Both the position numbers and the translations under genes were made by a program. 5,862 nt of DNA from Clostridiales bacterium (GTDB taxonomy: Bacteria; Bacillota; Clostridia; Christensenellales; CAG-1252), in assembly GCA_003445835.1 (NCBI GenBank), contig DMCI01000029.1:1-5862 (forward strand), read 5' to 3'. The notes under the pieces were generated by a model, which saw only the letters and a program-made list of their open reading frames with translations, did not search any database and was not told where the DNA came from. Below, in pieces: positions 1 to 5,245 of this stretch. Within the stretch, counting starts at the first letter, position 1, and the number at the start of each line of letters is the position of its first letter.

Positions 1-102
1 AATCCGGCGATCATCGAGCTCTACAAGGAGTACCTCGGCGAGCCCAACAGCCACAAGGCGCATCACATCTTGCACACCTCTTATATCAAGAGAGGTCTGT
101 AA
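1..102 (+). CDS. [FeFe]-hydrogenase, C-terminal end (5' partial)
   Basis: Only the last 33 codons and the TAA stop (100-102) are in the window. The peptide contains LYKEYLGEPNSHKAHHILHT, which matches the conserved C-terminal tail of iron-only hydrogenases (the iron hydrogenase small-subunit-like domain, usually ending in LYKEFLGEP.SHKAHELLHT.Y). In that family this tail wraps the H-cluster domain, and the enzyme makes or consumes H2 using ferredoxin and/or NADH in the cytoplasm of fermentative anaerobes. The catalytic cysteine motifs lie upstream and cannot be seen, so the subgroup (monomeric, or the bifurcating HydA subunit) cannot be decided. A terminator hairpin follows 26 nt after the stop, so this is probably the last gene of its transcript. 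Confidence 0.85.
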   Translation, partial: NPAIIELYKEYLGEPNSHKAHHILHTSYIKRGL

Positions 103-128
103 GAAAGGGCTACGCCCAAATAGGTTTC

Positions 129-152
129 AAAGGGCGCGGCAACGCGCCCTTT
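129..152 (+). terminator. Intrinsic terminator-like hairpin after the hydrogenase gene
   Basis: A perfect 10-bp stem AAAGGGCGCG (129-138) / CGCGCCCTTT (143-152) is closed by the tetraloop GCAA. It sits 26 nt after the hydrogenase stop and just before the riboswitch. The U-tract is short: only the TTT inside the 3' arm, then ATAC. Termination may therefore be incomplete and some transcription could read into the B12 unit. Confidence 0.75.
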
Positions 153-169
153 ATACAACTGAATAACAT

Positions 170-345
170 TGGTGAAAATTCCGTGCGGACAAGGAAGCGG
201 GTGAAAATCCCGCACAGCCCCCGCTACTGTAAGAGCCGCTTCTTTGCAGAGAGAGAAGCGTTAGCGAACGTCACTACCAGGGAAGGCACGCAGGGAGCTT
301 AGGCTCCGCTCCAGTCAGGATACTTCAAGCGCGGAATGCTCAATA
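170..345 (+). promoter_or_regulatory. Cobalamin (B12) riboswitch
   Basis: The conserved core is readable in order: GCGGGTGAAAATCCCGC (197-213), CCCCGCTACTGTAAGAGC (218-235, standing for the family's CCCGCCACTGT), an arm CGCTTCT...AGAAGCG, the stretch CACTACCAGGGAAGGC, and a B12 box variant CCAGTCAGGATACTTC (311-326; consensus AGYCMGgAgaCC). The ends close into a P1 stem: 178-186 (ATTCCGTGC) pairs with 329-337 (GCGCGGAAT), 9 bp with one G-U. The aptamer therefore spans about 178-337. There is no U-tract terminator between the aptamer and the next start codon. The Shine-Dalgarno (GGAGG, 356-360) lies 18 nt after P1, so control of translation is the more likely mode. The genes that follow fit B12 uptake. 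No convincing SigA promoter was found between the upstream terminator and the aptamer. Confidence 0.93.
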
Positions 346-369
346 AATTACTTTCGGAGGGAAAGAAAA

Positions 370-849
370 ATGAGGAAAATTTTAACGTCACTTTTAATCG
401 TCGCTATTTTGGCGACATCCGTCGTTTGCTGCGTTGCTTGCCAAAAGGACAAGGCGTTCGAAGGTTCTGCTTTTGATGCTTTTAAAGCGCTCAAGGACGC
501 AGGAACGATCGAGATGGAATATACCGAATCCGCAGAATACGGTGCTTGGATCTCCAAGATCACCTATGACGGCCTCGTGATGGGCGACGCCGGCTATCCT
601 ATGATCTACGTTAACAATCGCAAGTACCGCGATGAACTTCAAGGTATGGGCAATGACTATACTTATAACGGTGAAGAGTTTTATGCTTCCAACGTGGGCG
701 TTTCTTCTATCGTTTTTGAGGAAGGCATGAAGATCTTGGTCGTGTATACCGAAGAAGTCGAACCCGGCACGTATACCTATGCGGTAAAGAAGGGTCCGGC
801 GCTTTTGTTTACCCTTCCCAATGGAGTCGAAAAAACGACTATTGACTAA
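370..849 (+). CDS. Riboswitch-controlled lipoprotein, DUF4430/transcobalamin-like
   Basis: This is a 159-residue exported lipoprotein. The first 23 residues form a signal peptide (MRK, then a hydrophobic stretch) ending in CVAC, with Cys24 as the likely lipidated residue; the -3 position is Cys, not the usual Leu. The mature part resembles the DUF4430 (transcobalamin C-terminal-like) fold: FDAFKALKDAG (35-45), YGAWISKITYDGL (57-69), YPMIYVNN (76-83) and GVSSIVFEEGMKILVVYT (110-127) follow the family's pattern of a helical start, 'itsi.Gl', 'W.iyvNg' and a late 'vgdGd.i.f.Y' strand. By family and riboswitch context it is inferred to bind a corrinoid at the outer membrane face and hand it to the S component. 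The start is set by GGAGG at 356-360, 9 nt before ATG. The match was made by eye, and the C-terminal 25 residues are not covered by it. Confidence 0.72.
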   Translation: MRKILTSLLIVAILATSVVCCVACQKDKAFEGSAFDAFKALKDAGTIEMEYTESAEYGAWISKITYDGLVMGDAGYPMIYVNNRKYRDELQGMGNDYTYNGEEFYASNVGVSSIVFEEGMKILVVYTEEVEPGTYTYAVKKGPALLFTLPNGVEKTTID

Positions 850-2113
850 GGACATAGTCCTCACAGCGCTTGCGGCAGCGTTGCTCTCTGCGGGCAAACA
901 GGCGCTTGCGGCGATCCCCAACGTGGAAGTCGTCACCCTCCTGATCATGCTCTACGCAGCCTGCCTCAAGCCGCAAATCGCTTTTGTCGCGACCGAGATA
1001 TTCATCGTAATAGAATGCTTCATCTGGAGCATTCACACGTGGGTCATCGCTTATTTTATTCATTGGAATTTCGTAGCGTTCGCGACTTTTTTGCTTGCTC
1101 GGATATTTAAACTTAAAAACAGGTTTGTCTATTTTGGTTTTACGATCCTCGTGACCGCTTGTTTTGGCGTATTGACTACAGCGATAGACGCTTATTTTGC
1201 GGTAGCGCGTGTCAACGTTGCTTTCGGTTACGCGTTTTCCGTCATCTATATGCGCGGCATCTATTTTTATATCGTGCACGTGGTTGGAAACGCGGCGTTC
1301 AATATCGTTCTTTTTGCCCCGATGAGGACGCTTTTGGATAAACTGATGATCAAATATTACGGCAAAGACGTCTTCCTCAAAGAGGAAGACGCGGCGAATA
1401 CTTTAAAGCGGGCGGATACGGCGGAATACACCTCTGACAATTTGACAAAACAACATGAAAGTGATAAAATATACCAAAACGCGGACGCTCAAAAGACAAA
1501 CAACGGAGTTGACGCGAATAAAAACGAGAGGGGAATCCGTATGTTTTGGTGGGTAAAATTGTTGATCGGCATCGGCGTGGCGGCGCTTGTTATCATCGTC
1601 GTGGCGTTGATCGTCAAGGTTTATAACAAGCTGGTCGACAGCAGAGAAAAGGTAAAGAACGGTTGGTCGCAGATCGACGTGCAACTTCGTCGTCGTTTTG
1701 ATTTGATCCCCAATCTTGTGGAGACTGTCAAAGGCTATGCCGCGCACGAAAAGGAAACCCTTGAAAACGTTACGATGTGGCGTAGCCGCGTAAGCAGCGC
1801 TACCAACACCGAGGAAGCCATTGAGGCAAACAAAGGTTTGTCCGGCGCCCTTGGCAGACTTCTCGTCACCATTGAAAAGTATCCCGAACTGAAAGCCAAT
1901 CAAAACTTTTTGAAACTGCAGGCGGAACTTACCGAGATCGAAAACAAGATCTCCTTTGCCCGCCAGTTCTACAACGATACCGTCCAAAAGTACAACGTTT
2001 TGGTCAAGCGCTTCCCCTCCAACATCATCGCTTCGATGTTTAAGTTTAAGGAGGAAAAGTTCTTTGAGGTTTCCAACGATATCCGCGAGAACGCTCCGCA
2101 GGTCAAGTTTTAA
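821..2113 (+). CDS. ECF transporter S component, reading frame continuous with LemA
   Basis: Residues 1 to about 185 form a compact hydrophobic protein typical of ECF S components: a short basic start (MESKKRLLTKD), then about six membrane segments near 12-31, 37-57, 58-78, 80-96, 103-125 and 137-168. The opening LSAGKQALAAIPNVEVVTLL resembles the family's helix 1 (A..aGR.ala.iPNvqpvT). Under a B12 riboswitch and after a transcobalamin-like lipoprotein it is inferred to be the cobalamin-specific subunit. No EcfA or EcfT gene is nearby, as expected for group II systems sharing one module. Residues 186-240 are polar and look like translated intergenic DNA, then the frame enters LemA at Met241 with no stop. 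ATG 821 overlaps the lipoprotein gene by 29 nt and has no clear Shine-Dalgarno, suggesting translational coupling. It may be one 430-residue fusion or two products. Confidence 0.75.
   Translation: MESKKRLLTKDIVLTALAAALLSAGKQALAAIPNVEVVTLLIMLYAACLKPQIAFVATEIFIVIECFIWSIHTWVIAYFIHWNFVAFATFLLARIFKLKNRFVYFGFTILVTACFGVLTTAIDAYFAVARVNVAFGYAFSVIYMRGIYFYIVHVVGNAAFNIVLFAPMRTLLDKLMIKYYGKDVFLKEEDAANTLKRADTAEYTSDNLTKQHESDKIYQNADAQKTNNGVDANKNERGIRMFWWVKLLIGIGVAALVIIVVALIVKVYNKLVDSREKVKNGWSQIDVQLRRRFDLIPNLVETVKGYAAHEKETLENVTMWRSRVSSATNTEEAIEANKGLSGALGRLLVTIEKYPELKANQNFLKLQAELTEIENKISFARQFYNDTVQKYNVLVKRFPSNIIASMFKFKEEKFFEVSNDIRENAPQVKF
1442..1470 (+). promoter_or_regulatory. SigA-type promoter for lemA inside the upstream reading frame
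   Basis: TTGACA (1442-1447) and TAAAAT (1465-1470) are separated by exactly 17 bp, and TG at 1462-1463 gives an extended -10 (TGATAAAAT). Transcription would start near 1477, leaving a leader of about 64 nt with GAGAGGGG (1526-1533) 7 nt before the lemA ATG. Near-consensus match, ideal spacing and position all support it. It lies wholly inside codons of the S-component frame (residues 208-217). Confidence 0.75.
1541..2113 (+). CDS. lemA: LemA family membrane protein
   Basis: Read from ATG 1541 this is a 190-residue protein of usual LemA length. One N-terminal membrane helix (residues 5-27) is followed by a helical domain with the family's hallmarks: YNKLV.SREKVKNGWSQIDV (28-47), RRFDLIPNLVETVKGYA (51-67), YPELKANQNFLKLQ (114-127), E.KISFARQFYNDTVQKYN (134-152), FPSNIIA (158-164) and FKFKEEKFFEV (167-177). 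LemA proteins are membrane-anchored helical proteins of unsettled function, often encoded next to DUF2207 or DUF2167-type glycine-tailed membrane proteins, as here. This start is preferred because the protein begins exactly where LemA homology begins, has its own strong Shine-Dalgarno (1526-1533) and has its own promoter. The same frame is open upstream into the S component. One base separates its stop from the DUF2207 start, implying co-translation. Confidence 0.9.
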   Translation: MFWWVKLLIGIGVAALVIIVVALIVKVYNKLVDSREKVKNGWSQIDVQLRRRFDLIPNLVETVKGYAAHEKETLENVTMWRSRVSSATNTEEAIEANKGLSGALGRLLVTIEKYPELKANQNFLKLQAELTEIENKISFARQFYNDTVQKYNVLVKRFPSNIIASMFKFKEEKFFEVSNDIRENAPQVKF

Positions 2114-2114
2114 T

Positions 2115-4133
2115 ATGCAAACCAATATCGTAAAAGTCCGAAGCAAGCTGCGTTACGCGGCTTGCTTTGTCGTTATTTTGCTCGTATTGACGGCGTTTTT
2201 GCCGATTTTTACTTCGTGCAAACTCTTTTCGTCCGAGATCATCATCAAGCAACTTGACATCCAAGTGGACGTGGGCGCCGATGGCGTCACCACCTTTGCC
2301 GAAAGTGTGCGGGCGAAGTTTACGGAGCAGGACACCGATTGGTGGAACTTTTACCGCGTGATCGACGATAAAAAGCTGATCACCTCTCTTTCCAAAAAGA
2401 GCGACGGGTTTTCGATCAACGCCTCGTCATTCCGTTTTGACGGCAAGCAGATCCCCTTTGAAGGTGCGATCGACCTTGAAAAAGACGGCGCCAAAGAAAG
2501 GGCGCTTGCCAAGTATGCTTCGCCGGTCGGTTACTTCTTCGCGCGGGAAAGCGGCTTGGAGATCGGCGTCATTATGCCCGAGTTTAGTTCCGGCACTCAC
2601 ACGGTCTCATACAGTTATTCCGTCAAAAACATCGTGACCGATCTTGCGGACGCCTCGGTCTTTTACTACAAGTATATTTCCGAGATCAACACGATGGACG
2701 TGGAAAAAATGTCCGTAACGGTCAACTTTGCAAAGGCGGAAGACGACCTGCGCGGGTGGTTGCACGTATCGCAGGGCGCTACGGGGATTTGGAAGCAGAA
2801 CTCAGACAAAAAGTCCGCCACGATCGAAGTTGAGGACATTTCGGCAGGGGAGTACGTGGAAAGCAGGTTCTTGATGGAAAAGGGCTACGCCACTGCTTCC
2901 GTTGATCAATCAAAAACGGCGCAACAAGTTATAGAGGAAGAGACCGCTTGGCAGAAGAAGTACGAAGGGGAGCAGCGTTTGCGCCTTGCCGTCACGATCC
3001 TTGATTACGTTCTCGGCGTGCTTGCGATCGCGGGGGGCGTCGTTTACGTGGTTTTTGCCAAAAAGAAAAATCGTCCCATTGACCTCCCGGGCGCGCCCAT
3101 CTACTACCGTGACATTCCGGAAGGATACACCGGCGGGGAAGTTTCGCCCCTCTATTTCTACTATTCCGACGAGAACTATATCGACGAGAGTATCTCCGCC
3201 ACGATGTTGGAACTCGTGCGCCTGAAGTATATCTCCATCGCGCCCGACGAGGGCAAAAAGAGCGCGGTGATCACCGTGCTCAAAAAGGACGAAGAGGACG
3301 AGCTTCGCACCCATCAAAAATTGGTGATAGAAATGCTTTTGATGGTGAAGCCCATCGAGACGCCTTTCACGATGAAGGAATTTGAAAAGTACGCCAAAGC
3401 GCATTGCGATAGATTTATGCATATCGTGGAAAAGTACAAAGGGGCGATCCTCAACAAATCGCAACGCGACGGCGCGTATAGACGTGATAATCCCGCCAAG
3501 CAAAAGGCGCAAAGGTTCTCGATCAAAATGATCGGCTTCGGACTCGGCGTCATCGTTATTTCCGGCTTTACAAGCTTTCTTCTTGCCGCCGGGATGACCT
3601 TCTTCGGCGCGGGACTCATTATCGGCGGCGGCATCGCGTATCTGATGATGCGCAAGGAAAAAGCGCCGTTGACCCTCGTGGGACAAAAGGAATACAACAA
3701 CCTTCGCGCGCTTGGCAAGTATATGCAGGAGTTCTCCTTGATGAAGGAGCACGAGATCCCCGAACTGACCCTATGGGAAGATTATATGATCTTTGCCACC
3801 GCAATGGGTATTGCGGATAAGGTGGCTGAGCAGTTGGAGATCGTCTATCCCGAATTTAAGCAACTTTCTTCCGGTAGCTTCGACGTGGATGCCGATAGGT
3901 TCCTCGTTTTGTATTTCTTCTCCCGCTCCTTCCGCGGTATGACGGGGATGAACTTCGTGGGCAACGTCGCCAACGTCATTCGTTCCGTGGAGATCGCGCA
4001 AAAAGCGGCGAAAGCGGCGCAGATGGCAAGCAAGATAGGCGGAAGCATCGGCGGCGGAGGCAGGGGAGGCGGCTCCTCGTTCCACGGTGGTGGAGGAGGT
4101 TTCTCCGGAGGCGGCTTCGGCGGCAGAAGGTGA
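2115..4133 (+). CDS. DUF2207 family membrane protein with glycine-rich C-terminus
   Basis: A 672-residue protein of the DUF2207 (predicted membrane protein) family. It starts with an N-terminal membrane/signal segment (15-34) ending in FTSC; Cys35 could be a weak lipobox. An extracytoplasmic beta-rich domain follows at about 41-275 with the family's opening (IKQLDIQVDVGADGVTTFAE, then WWNFYRVI at 76-83). A membrane helix lies at about 290-311 before KKKNR, then a soluble domain (about 316-465), a helical hairpin of two membrane segments (about 470-510), a second soluble domain, and a tail rich in Gly and Ser (642-672, GGGGRGGG, GGGGGFSGGG). This order is usual for the family and its glycine tail. 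Function is unknown; pairing with LemA suggests a joint role at the cell envelope. ATG 2115 was chosen because it is one base after the lemA stop and yields the signal segment; the frame upstream of it lies over lemA. No clear Shine-Dalgarno, so coupling with lemA is likely. Confidence 0.88.
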   Translation: MQTNIVKVRSKLRYAACFVVILLVLTAFLPIFTSCKLFSSEIIIKQLDIQVDVGADGVTTFAESVRAKFTEQDTDWWNFYRVIDDKKLITSLSKKSDGFSINASSFRFDGKQIPFEGAIDLEKDGAKERALAKYASPVGYFFARESGLEIGVIMPEFSSGTHTVSYSYSVKNIVTDLADASVFYYKYISEINTMDVEKMSVTVNFAKAEDDLRGWLHVSQGATGIWKQNSDKKSATIEVEDISAGEYVESRFLMEKGYATASVDQSKTAQQVIEEETAWQKKYEGEQRLRLAVTILDYVLGVLAIAGGVVYVVFAKKKNRPIDLPGAPIYYRDIPEGYTGGEVSPLYFYYSDENYIDESISATMLELVRLKYISIAPDEGKKSAVITVLKKDEEDELRTHQKLVIEMLLMVKPIETPFTMKEFEKYAKAHCDRFMHIVEKYKGAILNKSQRDGAYRRDNPAKQKAQRFSIKMIGFGLGVIVISGFTSFLLAAGMTFFGAGLIIGGGIAYLMMRKEKAPLTLVGQKEYNNLRALGKYMQEFSLMKEHEIPELTLWEDYMIFATAMGIADKVAEQLEIVYPEFKQLSSGSFDVDADRFLVLYFFSRSFRGMTGMNFVGNVANVIRSVEIAQKAAKAAQMASKIGGSIGGGGRGGGSSFHGGGGGFSGGGFGGRR

Positions 4134-4173
4134 CGACGTATAGCAGCACAAATACTTCGCTGACTATTTCATC

Positions 4174-4216
4174 AAAGGGCAGTTACGTACAAGGAGTACG
4201 CGCCTGCCCTTTTCTT
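4174..4216 (+). terminator. Intrinsic terminator of the lemA-DUF2207 operon
   Basis: AAAGGGCAG (4174-4182) pairs with CTGCCCTTT (4204-4212), and a second stem CGTAC (4186-4190) / GTACG (4196-4200) with loop AAGGA stacks inside it. The 3' arm runs into TTTTCTTG. It lies 40 nt after the DUF2207 stop. The inner hairpin is also one arm of the longer inverted repeat around it. Confidence 0.72.
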
Positions 4217-4226
4217 GTATCGGGGT

Positions 4227-4250
4227 CCCCGAGGAATTTATTCCTTGGGG
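4227..4250. repeat. Hairpin, 10-bp stem with TTTA loop
   Basis: CCCCGAGGAA (4227-4236) pairs with TTCCTTGGGG (4241-4250) with one G-T pair and loop TTTA. GGGG just upstream (4222-4225) can compete for the CCCC. It has no T-run after it on the + strand, so it is not called a terminator in that direction. Its role is unknown. Confidence 0.5.
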
Positions 4251-4569
4251 TAGCAGAGCGCTTGTCTTTGTACTACTCTCCGTCGTCACCTAAGGAATTA
4301 AACCGTGTTTGCATTTGAACGGCAGTCTGTAAGTTTTTTTTGTGGATTTGCTTCGTATCTGCAACCATTCTATGTGTTTATCTGATTCCGGAATATTTCT
4401 GAAAACATCTCCGAAAAGGCAACGGAGAGTGGTGCAGGCGCGAGGCTCGACAAGCCTTGTACGAATGAGCGTACTCCTTGTACGTGATTTCGCCAAGGCG
4501 AAGTCAGGAACAATGCGGATGCGCTGCTATACGTTGCCGCATTTTTTTATGGTTTTGGGTGAAAAATAT

Positions 4570-4598
4570 TTGACAATACCGTAGGTATTATTTATAAT
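4570..4598 (+). promoter_or_regulatory. Consensus SigA promoter of the XRE-cupin/potA operon
   Basis: TTGACA (4570-4575) and TATAAT (4593-4598) with a 17-bp spacer are a perfect match to the vegetative consensus. Transcription should start near 4605, giving a leader of about 92 nt before the regulator's ATG. A perfect promoter like this would normally be very active, which fits it being held down by a repressor bound at the palindrome in its spacer. Confidence 0.88.
4575..4589. promoter_or_regulatory. Candidate operator palindrome in the promoter spacer
   Basis: AATACC (4575-4580), GTA, GGTATT (4584-4589) form a perfect 6-bp inverted repeat with a 3-bp centre, sitting exactly between the -35 and -10 boxes. 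Its symmetry and size suit a dimeric helix-turn-helix protein, and the gene immediately downstream encodes one. Binding by that protein is inferred, not shown. A related half-site in inverted orientation (TACGGT, 4634-4639) occurs in the leader. Confidence 0.55.
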
Positions 4599-4613
4599 TG
4601 CATTTGTTTAGAG

Positions 4614-4667
4614 AAAATAAACTTTTGATTTAGTACGGTTAGAAGCCGCAAACACAAAGTTTATTTT
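4614..4667 (+). promoter_or_regulatory. Leader hairpin upstream of the XRE-cupin gene
   Basis: AAAATAAACTTT (4614-4625) and AAAGTTTATTTT (4656-4667) are a perfect 12-bp inverted repeat with a 30-nt loop that has a small inner CGG/CCG stem (4636-4638/4646-4648 region). It begins about 9 nt into the predicted transcript. A T follows the 3' arm, so weak attenuation is possible, but the stem is A/T-rich. It could equally stabilise the 5' end or be a DNA-level protein site. Confidence 0.45.
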
Positions 4668-4696
4668 TACAAAACCAACGAAAAAGGAGCCGTTTT

Positions 4697-5230
4697 ATGG
4701 AAATCGGGATCAAGATCAAGGCGCTCAGATTGAAAAATAATTTGACGCAAGAGGAGCTTGCCGATCGTTGCGAACTGACAAAAGGCTTTATCAGCCAGCT
4801 GGAAAACGACCTTGCAAACCCTTCGATCGATACCTTAAGCGACATTTTGGTCGTGCTGGGAAGCAACCTCGGGGAATTTTTCCAAAACGAGGACGTGGAG
4901 CCCCTCGTCTTTCATAAGGAAGACTATTTTACCAAGGACTACGGCGACAGTATGACCACCTGGCTCGTCCCTTCCGCGCAAAAGAACGCGATGGAACCCA
5001 TTATGCTTGACCTCATTGAAAAGGGCGCCAAGGAGACCGATATGCCTCACGAAGGGGAAGAATTCGGCTACGTGGTCGCCGGCAAGATCAAGCTCACCGT
5101 CGGACGCCGCGTCTTTACGGTGGAGAAGGGGGAGACCTTCTACTACAAAGCGGACAAAAAGCACTCTATCGAAAACGTCACGGACAAGAAAGCCACGGTG
5201 TTGTGGATCTCTTGCCCGCCCAACTTTTAA
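4697..5230 (+). CDS. XRE-family regulator with C-terminal cupin domain (PuuR-like)
   Basis: A 177-residue DNA-binding protein. Residues 3-62 are an HTH_3/XRE domain with the classic pattern IKALRLKNNLTQEELAD, then TKGFISQLENDLANPSIDTL (recognition helix about 28-37). Residues 103-172 are a small cupin_2 barrel: MPHEGEEFGYVVAGKIKLTVG carries His118 and Glu121/122, and KGETFYYKADKKHSIEN carries His156 and Asn160, standing for the two cupin motifs. In this family the cupin senses a small molecule; PuuR of Escherichia coli responds to putrescine. Position 15 nt ahead of potA suggests it controls polyamine uptake in the same operon, as is common in Clostridia. The start is set by AAAAAGGAG (4681-4689), 7 nt before ATG. 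Autoregulation through the palindrome at 4575-4589 is likely. The ligand is inferred from context only. Confidence 0.9.
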   Translation: MEIGIKIKALRLKNNLTQEELADRCELTKGFISQLENDLANPSIDTLSDILVVLGSNLGEFFQNEDVEPLVFHKEDYFTKDYGDSMTTWLVPSAQKNAMEPIMLDLIEKGAKETDMPHEGEEFGYVVAGKIKLTVGRRVFTVEKGETFYYKADKKHSIENVTDKKATVLWISCPPNF

Positions 5231-5245
5231 TATAAGGGTACACAA

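Larger units (their letters stand above)
4128..4291. repeat. Inverted repeat element overlapping the DUF2207 stop codon
   Basis: AGGTGACGACG (4128-4138) and CGTCGTCACCT (4281-4291) are a perfect 11-bp inverted repeat enclosing 142 bp. Similarity continues inward in a diverged form: left 4139-4155 against the reverse complement of 4264-4280 agree at 12 of 17 positions. The left arm contains the last codon and stop of the DUF2207 gene. Inside are the operon terminator (4174-4216) and a second hairpin (4227-4250). It could be a non-coding mobile remnant or a folded RNA 3' end; nothing in it codes for a protein. Confidence 0.55.
4134..4536. repeat. Imperfect long inverted repeat, about 68-nt arms
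   Basis: Two arms match as reverse complements in one register. 4134-4147 pairs with 4523-4536 (13 of 14, the exception being G-T), and 4185-4201 (ACGTACAAGGAGTACGC) pairs perfectly with 4469-4485. The 37 nt between the two matched blocks are the same length in both arms but have largely diverged. The right arm also carries small palindromes (AGGCT/AGCCT at 4443-4457, TTCGCC/GGCGAA at 4489-4502) and a second CCTTGTACG at 4455-4463. This dense palindromic character in a gene-free stretch fits an interspersed repeat (REP-like or miniature element). No transposase and no obvious target-site duplication were seen. Confidence 0.5.

Noticed and set aside
152..169. Possible -10 boxes TATACA (152-157) or TAACAT (164-169) for the riboswitch transcript
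   Set aside because: No acceptable -35 lies 16-18 bp upstream of either; the sequence there is the terminator stem.
171..211. Direct repeat GGTGAAAAT (171-179 and 200-208)
   Set aside because: Explained by the riboswitch: the second copy is the conserved core element, and the first overlaps the P1 strand; nothing indicates a tandem aptamer.
394..948. Antisense open frame of 184 codons opposite the lipoprotein
   Set aside because: The + strand gene has a riboswitch, a Shine-Dalgarno and a signal peptide; the antisense translation has none of these.
1956..2114. Upstream extension of the DUF2207 gene over lemA
   Set aside because: The frame is open, but it lies over lemA, its translation is Ser/Thr/Arg-rich without homology, and ATG 2115 gives a normal signal segment one base after the lemA stop.
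1403..2146. Antisense open frame of 247 codons opposite LemA
   Set aside because: LemA on the + strand is clear from family motifs; the antisense frame has no family likeness.
2910..3752. Long antisense open frame (280 codons) on the minus strand
   Set aside because: It lies wholly opposite the DUF2207 gene, its translation is rich in His and Arg without any recognisable domain, and it has no ribosome site. It reflects codon bias of the true gene.
4303..4341. T-run of eight (4334-4341) as a second terminator
   Set aside because: No stable hairpin ends next to it; only a 4-bp CCGT/ACGG pairing lies further upstream.
4342..4584. Short + strand frame of 80 codons in the intergenic repeat region
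   Set aside because: It covers the inverted-repeat arm and ends inside the promoter of the regulator gene, has no ribosome site, and its translation is unlike a protein.
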